64,000 nucleotides of DNA from Euwallacea fornicatus. Its lineage: Eukaryota > Arthropoda > Insecta > Coleoptera > Curculionidae. The notes beneath the pieces are model-generated. The model did no database searches. It was given only the letters and a program-made list of their open reading frames with translations, and was not told the DNA's origin. A program made the position numbers and the translations under genes. Location: contig NC_089563.1 in the NCBI RefSeq assembly GCF_040115645.1, forward strand, positions 2,790,001 through 2,854,000. Reading direction: 5' to 3'. Of the stretch, positions 37,659 to 49,000 are shown piece after piece (the first letter of the stretch is position 1; every line of letters begins with the position of its first letter).

Positions 37659-38894
37659 ATGGATTCGACAATATTCATTATTGCACTAGCTTTGTACATG
37701 ACTGCCACTGCTCAGCTTAATTGCTCTCGATATGATCTTGCCGAGAGTAGGACCTTTAAGTCGTTTCATGAGTTTAAAAGCCACAATGTAACCTTCGATA
37801 AGACAACCACGGATTACAGGGGGACCAACCTTAATTTTAGTTCTAGAAACATCAGTAAGGTTCCATCGAACGCCTTCGAGACATCCACCTCTCGGTTCAT
37901 TACCGGTTTAGATTTGAGGAATAATGCAATTACAACTTTAGAGGACAAAGCATTCGCTTCATTGTGCTGTTTGAGTGTTTTAGATTTGAGTTTGAATAAA
38001 TTAGTTAACATCGAAACTAATGTTTTTGAAAATCTGACGAACTTGGAGTCCCTGAATATCAGCGGGAATACTCTTGTTTACGTCCACAGTGAGGCTTTTT
38101 CCTCTTTAGCAGCATTAAAAATATTGGATATTTCGTTTAATAATTTAACTCAGTTATTCTTTCCGCACAGAGACGAAACGTTTATGATAGAGACTTTAAA
38201 CATCTCGCACAATAGATTTAAAACGCTGAACAATATATCATTCGATGACCTCGTCCGACTGAAGGAACTGAAACTTAACAATAACGAGGTTGCCATGTTC
38301 TTTTTTTCTTCATTTAGGCAGAACATAGAACTAGAGAAGTTGGATTTGTCTTCAAATCAGATGGTAGTGATCGATTTCAAAGAGATCAACGTTGGTTTCA
38401 AGCACATGAAAGTGTTGAACTTATCCAACAATTACTTACAACTGTACGCAATCGCTTGTGGTATAGTGACAAATTTTACATCAAAAACCGTTGTAGATCT
38501 TAATTTGAAGGATATTGATTGTGACGAGTGGAAGTTGTACACTGACATATTCAGAACGTATCACGTGACACTGGCGCCGGGTAGGAATTTCTTTGCCAAA
38601 CACCATATTAACGGCTTCGAGTGCACGATGGCGTTAAACCCACACTCTTCTCCTATATCTAAAGAAACCGAACTCGTAAGAGAATGCATAGAGAAAGGGC
38701 AGAACGGTGGGGGTTTGTTTCAGCACATTAACTTGGTGCTTATTATGATAGTTGTGAGTTTCTTGTTGTTATTTGCGGTGAACTACTTCGTAGGTTGGAG
38801 TTTTATGCGAAAGCTAATTGAAGCAATTCGCGGTTTACGTACTAATGAGGACACAGTTAGCCTTAGTTATGCTCAGCTGACGCTCGATTCTTAG
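37659..38894 (+). CDS. Leucine-rich-repeat single-pass membrane protein
   Basis: A 411-aa protein from one intact coding exon. I chose the ATG right after the splice acceptor because it opens a clean signal peptide (MDSTIFIIALALYMTATAQ). Residues about 70-265 carry leucine-rich repeats (LDLRNNAITTLEDKAF, LDLSLNKLVNIETNVFENL, LNISGNTL, LDISFNNL, LNISHNRF, LKLNNNEV, LDLSSNQM, LNLSNNYL). A C-terminal cap region with Cys at about 266, 288, 322 and 342 follows. A membrane segment lies at about 359-380 (LVLIMIVVSFLLLFAVNYF). The cytoplasmic tail is about 31 residues and includes YAQL, a YxxL-type motif. There is no TIR domain, so it is not a Toll receptor. Such proteins act as cell-surface adhesion or recognition proteins; the ligand is unknown. 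AATAAA at 39120-39125 is a likely polyadenylation signal. Confidence 0.85.
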   Translation: MDSTIFIIALALYMTATAQLNCSRYDLAESRTFKSFHEFKSHNVTFDKTTTDYRGTNLNFSSRNISKVPSNAFETSTSRFITGLDLRNNAITTLEDKAFASLCCLSVLDLSLNKLVNIETNVFENLTNLESLNISGNTLVYVHSEAFSSLAALKILDISFNNLTQLFFPHRDETFMIETLNISHNRFKTLNNISFDDLVRLKELKLNNNEVAMFFFSSFRQNIELEKLDLSSNQMVVIDFKEINVGFKHMKVLNLSNNYLQLYAIACGIVTNFTSKTVVDLNLKDIDCDEWKLYTDIFRTYHVTLAPGRNFFAKHHINGFECTMALNPHSSPISKETELVRECIEKGQNGGGLFQHINLVLIMIVVSFLLLFAVNYFVGWSFMRKLIEAIRGLRTNEDTVSLSYAQLTLDS

Positions 38895-39119
38895 CTATTA
38901 TCGCGATGCCAGTTTTAATGGTTATTACCTCTGCGATTTCTAGTCTGATTTGCATTCTGTAAGCGCTAAATTCTGAATGCGCCGCGAACTAACTTATCCG
39001 TAGGCTAATTTCCGTAGGAGTGAAATACTGATTGGGTTCTTGGTTTCCATGGAAACCGACTTGATATTAAAGTTAATATAGCATTAACAGTTTGACCCTA
39101 GATGAACGCGAGCTCTTTA

Positions 39120-39125
39120 AATAAA
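39120..39125 (+). terminator. Poly(A) signal AATAAA of the LRR gene
   Basis: Exact AATAAA about 225 bases after the LRR stop codon, the first one downstream. Confidence 0.5.
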
Positions 39126-40510
39126 GTTTAGTGCGTGAAGATCTAATCACAACGAGACCTGACCCCGTTTCGTAGTCACTAAGCGCTTCATTTGATGGCT
39201 CTCGAGAAAATAGGTTTCACCTATGAGAAAACTATTTGAATTTCAAAAATGGGGCCGATTCAGCTTTCGAAAATTCGGAAATTTCGAAACCGAAATTGGG
39301 GACTTGTACAGAGTGCGCCAACTGCGTAAGGTGCGTACAGGGTATCCCTCATCGGAGCCTTCTCGTTGTGAACTTGGAAACCGTTGCAGATACGATTTTG
39401 TTCAAATGGGTGCTAAACCGTGTAATCGGATAATTGTCAAGTTTCAGGTCTGACAATTCAGAAATTCGGAATCTTGACGAAAATATTCGGGAAAACACTT
39501 GAAGCTGTCAGGTTCGTCAATAGTTATATGTCGAGTAATAATTACATAAAATATATTTAATTATTAAACGTTATTAATTCCGTGAACACAATGCTTCTCA
39601 AGAGAAATTTATTTATGATTTTGCACAAAACTTTTTATACGTCGCTTTAAGAACTAGTAAAGCCGGTCCACATGAACACCCGCAAGACTGAGAACGCCTT
39701 AGAGAGTTCTTCATTTAGAAAAGTCAAACGCCTTACCGTATGACTGCAATCTAGTAAATTCCACGATTCGGATTCCCCCGGACTGATATCAGCTGTTAAG
39801 AAGACAAATAATTGATATTTTCTAGATTTATAATGCGTCAAAACTTAATTTTTATTAACGCACAAACCTCCGAAATAAAACTACAAACAAAAACAAACAA
39901 AAAAATTACAAAAAAACACTCCTGTTGGTCGTCATATGAAGTGATGAGAGACTTCAATTTGAATTTATTTGAGGTAGTCTGCTCATTTTGTTATTGTTCA
40001 GAGACAACCTGAAATTGATTGTTTTTGATTGTCACAGCGTATGGGGAGCAGCAGTCAAAGTTTCGCGAATGGCTCCCGCCCGTTTGGTAAGCGGCGCCGG
40101 CGCGAAGCGTACCTCTGTGACTATTCAATTAGCGTTTTTTCAAAGCACTTTTTGCAACATTAGAGGCAGAACAGGGCCTTAAAACGATTCAATTTAGTTG
40201 CGGGAAACCCTTTCGGCTTCAGAACATGAAATATCAAATTATGTTAAAAATAAAGTGTTTTTCTGTCGCATTTTGGGCAAATAACCCGATAACTTTAATA
40301 TACGTTTCAAAATAACGAACCGGACTCGAGAAAAAGTGACACCTTGTACGTTTTTATAGGGAAATGTAAACGTAGTGTAAGTTTGCATGAAAAGTACACA
40401 CATAATGTGTCAACTTTCCATCTTAGACTGCCGGAGTGGTGAAATAAAGTTATTTAAAAACCTAAAAATTTAATACCCTGTATATCAGCGACGAAGTAAG
40501 AACGAATATT

Positions 40511-40530
40511 TGTGTGTGTGTGTGTGTGTG
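40511..40530. repeat. (TG)n microsatellite
   Basis: Twenty bases of uninterrupted TG. Confidence 0.95.
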
Positions 40531-40821
40531 TTACGTTAAATAATAACATTTTGTTAAGGGATACTCAGCATCCAGACATTTATAATTTATTGTTTCCGAA
40601 GCGTTATGGACCCGATCCGTGGAAAGGAATAAATCTAAATCATTTTGAGGAATTTTTACGTCTGCTTTGTTCGTGTCTTGTGTTATGACGAATCTTTAAC
40701 AGAACATGCATTGTTAATAAATAATACACATAAAGTCTTCGATATACTAGAGAGGTTTCGTGCTCTTTTACGATTTTAACTTTTTCTCGCAGAATTCTTC
40801 CAATATGAACTAATATACTTA

Positions 40822-40853
<32 letters not shown>
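40822..40853. repeat. (AAT)n microsatellite
   Basis: About ten AAT units; it generates a poly-Tyr frame on the minus strand. Confidence 0.95.
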
Positions 40854-40854
<1 letters not shown>

Positions 40855-43074
40855 GTGTGTCTCGCAAAATGGGCTAGAATAAACAGTAATCGTTTATCTA
40901 CCTCTTGCTTCTATAACTAGGTAGTCAGATATTATTCTTTTCATTGTTTAGTGGGAATCCTTCTATACTGCAATTCTTGTGATTTTGATACGAAATTGTG
41001 ATTTTTATGTTGTTACTTCTTGTAGTTGTTGTAATATAGTGTTGATATGTGAAATATATTTATTTTCAAAAATTAACGTGTCTCTTGAAAAACATCAATT
41101 CAATCATGTAGAACTCTCATGCTCACTATTTTCATCATAAGTCTCATAGGTTTTTATTTTTCTCTACGATTGCCCGTGAAATGTGTGGTGCGATGGAACG
41201 CAAAATAACTATCTAGCTGAAGCTTTTAGCAAACATAAAGACCGACACGGAGAGAACCTTATGTTGAAAACAGTGTGTATGATAGGGACGGATGCATCTC
41301 AATATTTTTCAACAAGTTTGTTGACTTTCCTTACGATGTTGTCCCAAGAGAGTTCAGACGTCACAGCCAGTTTAAGGTTAATCGGCGCGGGGAAATAGCA
41401 CTTAACCTTCACCCTCGTGTTAGTGCGTGAAAGCGCTACTTTCCACCCCTCACTCGTGTACTCAGCAAAACGCACTTTTTCTTGCCTGAGAACGAAAAAG
41501 AAAAACCTCCCGACGTGTTACCACTGCGTTTCGAAGATAATTTACCATCTTAAAAAATATTTAGTGTTTAAGATGTTTCTTTATCGCCCCGTATATATTC
41601 AAGGAAGTCTGCACAATTCATTATAACCGTTTGAAGATCCATCCTGAATAAACATTAAGTGGTACAACATCTTAAGTTGCGATTTGGTAGAAACGCGGTG
41701 CCGTAAACGTTACCAGTGCACGTTGCGCTCATGTGATTTTTAGTTAGCGGCCACGTTTGTCGGTCTGTTACAGTCGCTTTGCAACGTAGTAAACGAGCAG
41801 AATTTGAATGCTGAGAAGTCGAACATCGAGGCGAGCCTGCGAGAAAATTTTCACGTTTCAAGAGTTTTCTTGTCCAAAGAGTGACCCGACTGATAAGATC
41901 GATCATGAAAATTTCGCAGCTCGAAACGGAATAGTCTACGATTTTCGACGTGAAATCTCGACATTGTCTCGAGATTCAGTATACGAGTCCTCGCTCATAA
42001 GGAAACATTTCCCGCACGAATTTGTGACGTCCTACTGACTCGATTTCGAAAGTTGCAGAATGGTCGTTTTGACGTGGAGAATCTCGCGCGTATAACATAA
42101 TCTTAAAACTATCGTACCTCTCGTTATTTCGTATAGGTAAGCTCGAACTACCATATTGTCATTGAAACGCATAACGCGCACATGGCACGTTACATAAAGT
42201 GCATTTCTAATAAGATGGAAGGTCTTTGATTTCAATTAATCTGAAACCGCTGTTTCTTAGAGATAAACTTTATCGATTCGATAACGAGGCTCAAAAGTGA
42301 CGTGGCGGCCCTTGCGGCGCTGCGGTTCGCTACAGATCTAGCGGCGAGTCCGGCTGAGGGGCTGAACTATCCCAAAATTTTAATGTTTGTTCACTTTCCG
42401 AGTGCCCCCGAGTCGCGCCGATCGCAATTCCTAATGCGTAGTTTTAATCAAAATCGCTTTTTAAGCAATCAGCGCATACCTGAACCAACCTTGCATAAGC
42501 AATTCGCATTAGCGTTATCACTTTAACGACATTAAATTTTAAAAAATCTCACACACCACGTTTTATTGCCGTGTGGGCAGTTATCGCATATTTCTCTTTT
42601 ATACAAGGGGCACAAATACGTGTTCGATAAGCGACGAGAAATCAGGCGGTTGTAAGTGCGACGTCGTCGCGTCGATTCCATTGTGCCATCTCTACTTTGT
42701 GGTAACTTGAGTTATCCGGAGGTCACCATTGACGTCAATGCGCCGATCACATGGAACCGTGGGTTCTTCGTTGATATTTCAACCGCAAGATAAACTTAGA
42801 AGTGGGCATGGAAATCTTTTACAGGGTGAATTTGTTTAATCGCAAACCTATTTTGGTCTGTTGAAAAAGTAGTTAGTTACAAATGAGTGAAAACGGCTTG
42901 GACGCACGTGATGCTTTAGAAGAAAACGATATCTACATTTGTTTCAAAATGTTTTTTGGTGCGAAGGGTACAGACGCAACTCTGGCTTAGTAATATTCCC
43001 TTATCAGGTCCTCTTAGAGGCAGGCTGGCTCCGCATCAAGGCGTTGCAAGAGCGCAAAAGATATTCTTGCCGCC

Positions 43075-46000
43075 ATGATTTGTTCTTGTATTTGGTGTTT
43101 TTTGGCCACATTGCACTTGAGCTCACGGCATTCAATCCAGTCTCCGATTTCGACGCTTCTACGTGTAAGTACAGATTTCAGATTAATCATACTGGTGGAC
43201 GACGTTCATAGTGTGCCTCACGTGGAGACTATCTCACCGAAACTTACACTATTTTCCAAAACAAACACTCTTTGAATAAGTGTACAAAAATCGTTTTCAT
43301 AAAGCTTATGAGACTGTGTGTTTAACATTTTTTACCCGGTTGAAATATTTGCTGATAGTTTTTGTCTAGACGCATGTGTATCTAGGCATTTTCATGTACC
43401 TAATTCGGGCTATGACTCCTTGCCTCGTTGTAGAATCCAATTTTGCATGCACGAACGTAGAAAATTGCACTCAAATTTCTTGTTGACATTGTAAGGATTT
43501 GCACCATGACAAAACCCATATGTAATTTTCCACTGTTTGTCTCCAATTGCAATGGTCAAATGTTTAACATTCGATTGAACTCGTCAAAATCTGACGAGGG
43601 CTTCACACCTCCATGGCCGAAAGATTTATTTCTGACGAGCAATTACTCAGGAACATTCGTACCTACTTGCCTTATACATTGAGCTGCGATATACGTGTTT
43701 TGGGAAACTTGGAGTACGGGTCGCTCCGGCCTTTGCGACCAAGAGCGCCAAGTGCCTAATTACGAAGCACTTGTGAGCATCAAGCACTTTGCCTCGACTT
43801 CCCTAATAAATCGTTATGTTTTCATTCGTTCAGTTCCATTTCGTAATCGTCCTAGAGCAAAATCCGATTCGATTCGCTCGACGTTTAAGTGACGCATTTC
43901 GAAGCATTTTTAATAAAAATAAAGGGTGATCGTTAAAATAACTAAAATAAGCATTGGAATAGCCGAGGCACGTCTTGGATAAATTGATTTGTTATCCGTT
44001 TTCAATGTCAAATGTTTGATGATAAATAGGAACTGGTTCAATCAGCGCCCTACGTTTACGGTTCCTCGCCTACTGCGAGGCTTTTTTAATGGTCGCTTGT
44101 GTAAAGAGCATTAAATTTTTACGTCATCCAAATGCGAAATCGCTCGAACCGCATCTCAAAAGGCGCAAGCTTGGCGTATGTTTCGATGGCATAAATCTCA
44201 GCTTGATATATTAATGAGCACTTTCCCAGGCTCGCACTGGAGCTTGCAATTTCGTCCGGCGCCGTGCACCCCGGTACCATCACCCTTTCAGATTTTTGGG
44301 GCTCTCGACGAATCAGCAGCAATCCGCTTTTGATGGGTTGCATTCAGTCCGACGCCACTGTTTCCTTGTCGGGGAAAGCCATGTTGCATGCAGGACGATA
44401 ATTTTGCCACAGGGGACATTATGGCAAAGAGCGTCCCGACGGTGACCTCTAAGTTCGGCCTGCAGCGGGTTTGGCACCCCCTCCCTCTGACTTGTACCTT
44501 GAAGTTTGTATGTGGCCTACTTGGTGCCCCTCTCCAACAATGTGCCAAGGGCAATCAGATCACGAAGGTGGCACTGGCATCAACTTGCAAAGGCACGACA
44601 GACATGCCTCTGCAAGTTGATTTGTCTCGAGGACATTCGCCTCCAGAGCTGTATTACGGAGTGCGAAGTGCAGGATCTATCTAGCTTCTCGCCTCAACAA
44701 CTTATGAGAGGAAATCAGGAGAGCCGCCACGGTGTCGATGCCGGGACAAGCATAGCAAATTCTTCAATTTGCTCCTGGTAGTACTTTGCCTGCGTTTTTT
44801 TTCCATCACGCATTGGTGATGGTCAGTCATTTCAAGTACTCGGTACCAGTCTATAGGGCGGCGGCTATCAGATTTCGCGATTTTTCCATTCAGCCCGGCA
44901 ATAAAATAAAATAGGAAAAATCTTTCTAGAAACACCCGGTACGTTGTGTTCACCATCATTTATAATCTATAGCTTTCTAATCGCGCCTCTAATTAACGAA
45001 CATTGACTATTTTATCTTGTAGTTTTATCACGGATATCCTGCAGCACATGAATACTCACAGTTGGAAAAGTGTTAGCCTTAACAATTCTTAACTGGGCAA
45101 GTTATCTCTCGGTGTTGCATTTATTTTATTTAATTAAAAAAATAATAATTTACATGTAATCATCGCACTTAGGTTAGTGCCGTTTAGCTTGAGCAACCGA
45201 AAGAGGCATTTTGCCAAAATGCCTATTTTTAAGAATCAAAGAAGATCGTCACACTGACGGTACTTATGTGCGGTTACGGCTATTATCTTCCCTTCAAGCA
45301 CTCAACATCTCCATCTGCTCATTTGCAACAGGTCGTTAATTACCGATCGTAAATGAGGCAGGTAACAGAAAATTAAATATCTGAGGATTATTGGGGAGTT
45401 TGGCCTTTCATTTTTCACTACTTTCGATCTCGCCGACGATTCATGTGAATCATTTCACCGGTCCTCAGTACAATCCGAACTAATGTTCTATGACCGTTAA
45501 TAGTAAAATTGACAGTTCATAAATGTGTCAGTCTGACGTGGAAGATGGAAGAATTTTGGACGAGCGCGCAAGAAACAAGAAAAAAACACCACGGAAGGAC
45601 TTTTCCCTCCTCGGTCCCTGCCATCTATTCATTAAAAACAAATGGCTCAATTAATATTCTTAATTTATGTGGTCACAATAGAAAGGAATTCGCAGAATTA
45701 ACCTTTAATGTGTATGTGGTTAAGCAGACTTAACCGCAACTTCACTTAGGTATACATTATTGTTTTCTGTTATTAAGGGATTAAGCAGATAATTTAAAAA
45801 CAATGATAATTCAAAATTCGTGACTAATAAGGTTCATTTTCAAGACAATGACAACAATTTTTGTTACACATGTTTTACAATTTGTGTCGATTTTAAATTC
45901 ATTCAAAAGCCCAATAAAAAATAGATTCTGCATAAATTAAAGATATGATTGATTAACCAGGATTTGTACATTTATTAGCATTTTTATTCCATATTATAAT

Positions 46001-49000
46001 GGGTAAACATTAAAAAAAAAACAAACTTGCAGTAGGCAGCGTGCTGTAATAGGGCGCTGATTAAGCAATATTTGATCTACCATCAAACATCTGGGTGGCA
46101 ACTAATAACATTAATTTATTGCTCGAGGTATTTTTTAATCACCCTTTACAGGAACAATTAAACAACTTAGAAAGTACGCGCGTCACCGAGCAACTCTTCT
46201 GGCCTTTGCGATTGTCGATTGTTGCAGTTACATAAACAAAAAAAAAGTTTATGTTGTTACAAAGTATTATTATATACAGGGTGAGTCGGGAGGATCGTGC
46301 CAAATTGTTGTACATGAAAAATAAATGTAAAAAAACTCAAATGTTGTTATCCGATTTTCGTTTGTTTACAAGTTATTTACGCTATAACTTGTAAACAAAC
46401 GAAAATCGGATAACAACATTTGAGTTTTTTTACATTTATTTTTCATGTACAACAATTTGGCACGATCCTCCCGACTCACCCTGTATATATTATTATTATA
46501 AGGTACTCCCACGTCAAAATGCTTATAATAATAATTCTCAAAGTAACATCTGAAACCTGATTTGTATACGAAATTGTACATGACGTTCCAATAATCATGG
46601 TCCGTTTCATTTAAGAATTAAAAAAAAAAAGAACGAAATCTTAATGTTTTTTTTCCTAAACTGTGATCACAGATACGTAATCCAGTAAAAGCTTCGTAAT
46701 CTGGGCAAACAGTAATATGTTAATGTTTTTTGAATGGATTTCGGTGTATTTATGTCTCTATTTTAAATAAATGCGGTTTTATGGCATTATCTCTAACCAG
46801 TTTTGTTATTTTTGATCATATTTACTCCACACGAATAATGCGGGGGTGAGCTGTACCGTTCCTCTAATCTTTATACAATTTTTCCAATCTATTCACAATT
46901 GACTATTTTTTTAGGTTTGTTGCGGTTATATAGAAGTTCAGGTCGAGCCAGAACTCACCTTAACTTCACCATTGTAAATATTTGGTTCCACATATTTGTA
47001 CATATTCGAAATAGACATAAAACCTCCTTCACAAGAGTCCATTACCAAACGTGGTACAAATAAGACGTGTCTAGAAAAAGCGCATCAAATTTTTTTCTAT
47101 TTCGTGTCCGCGACATTCTGCATACAGCTGTTACACGAAGTGTCCTAAATTCATCTTAAGTTACCGAAGAAGACAGAGATTTCAGTTGAAGAGGAGAAAT
47201 GCATGATTACACTAAGATCTAATTAACCCAACACATTTCCTCATTTTGGCACCGAATATACAGGGCGATTCTCGGGTGTATTTTGTGGTTAATTTTGGGG
47301 AATTAAAAATAACAATTATGTGAATTGTGTTATAAAAAGTCGCGTTCCATCTTACAGAAACAGTTCCCTCAGTGCGAAGTTGCCATTTGCGTCTAAAATC
47401 CCTGAGAACATCAAAATTTGAAACAAAATCACCAGTATATTTGTAACATTTTGGAGTCGTCTGGAAATTATAGCCGTTTTTGAGATAATCACTTTCAAGT
47501 TCGAGTTACGAAGAAATAATTTTCGTGTTCCTATACACCGATTTGAACTTTTTAGCCGAATAGTATGTTATACATATAATACAGTATAGTTTGATAGGTG
47601 CAAGAAAAATTATAAATGTCAAATTAGAGACTTAGAGGGCTTAGGGACGCCCTTAAAAGTCAAGATAAAGATATCGAAGCAATTTTTGCATAATCTTGAC
47701 CATTCAAAAGTCACTGCTCTTGAAATTACAAAAAGTGGCATGTTTCGAAACGTAATTGCCTCGAAAACCGAATACCACTAACAATTTTATTCTGGTTAAA
47801 CCGTTTCTATCCCTCATAATTTGCTATATGACCTACTGTGGGCATGTGGGAAGTTCCAGGAAGTTGCCCTTTTCGATTCTTCAAAATTTTCTAATGAGCG
47901 ACCTTCACACATGCCGGACACAAAAAAAGAGACTAAAACTGCCCTCCGATACGGAAATTTATGGGCCACTCTGTAGCGACAAGTAAAATCGATTAAGTTT
48001 TCGGTTTAAAAACATCATTACTCCCGATTTAGTTGATTCAAACGCGGATTTTGAACGATTATTGCGAGTTCCCGAGGTGTCCACCAACACTTCCGACCGG
48101 GAGACATCCTCAAACTTCCGACATTCCGATGGTACTTGATGTATCCCGTAAAATTCCGGAACCAGTTTAGTAAGTGGAACTCGACCAACTGATGGATCCA
48201 AATCAGCACATATTAAATCTTTGAGAACTTCAGTTCATGAGAATAAAGGAGTTGATGCCGCGTTTATCCGGGAAGCTTGATTACGCAAAAGAAAACAATT
48301 ATCTTGTGTCGTTCTCAATTTCCAATTGATCAGCTAAACACCTATTCATCTGAAATTCGGTTGCACATGTAAATCTGCTAGCGCAGATTGACGTCAATGA
48401 AAGCCAGTGTCTCACGTTCCGGTATATACCAAATCAGCGAGTTTTACACTTTCTATTTTTGCTCCGTGCGAAACTAGCCATGAATTATACTGCGATCTAA
48501 CGAACGAACAAGCGAAAATAAAACATCGAACAATTTGCGGAAAAAGTGTGATTTTACCTAAAAATTTGTGAAAAAATTGTCAGGTCGTCCAATCTATTAA
48601 CGATCGGTAATGGCGTGAAGTCAAAGTTCTTATTTCTTTCCACGTTTACGAACGAAAATAAGTCGCATGTTATGTTAAGTCGGTTGTATTTTAACACGAA
48701 ACATCTTCAGGTGAGTTTTAACAAATTGAACTGTTAATTTAACGTTATTTGGTGTGTTTTTTTGGCGCCGTGGATGACGATTAATTCCAGGATTCTCGCT
48801 CTTTTCATCCTAAATTTCGAGCAATCTCACTCAAAAAAGGCCACATTTCTTGGAACGTCCAATATTTCCATTTGTAAATCATAAATTGCATTGTGTCATC
48901 ACATATTTTTTCGTTGGCAGTATCGAATTCCTGCTCGGATTTTGATGAAAAAAACAGTTAAATTTTCGCCGATAAGTTCTGTTGGTTTTTTTTTTACGCC

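Larger units (their letters stand above)
38895..43074. other. Spacer after the LRR gene
   Basis: No convincing coding sequence. It contains a (TG)n run at 40511-40530, an (AAT)n run at 40822-40853, isolated CACCCTGTA-like motifs near 40340 and 40482, a GC-rich patch near 42300-42360 and a CAGGGTG motif near 42825. Confidence 0.45.

Noticed and set aside
44050..44090. Hairpin CCTCGC-CTACT-GCGAGG followed by a T run, like a bacterial terminator
   Set aside because: Nuclear insect DNA with no bacterial gene near; a chance hairpin.
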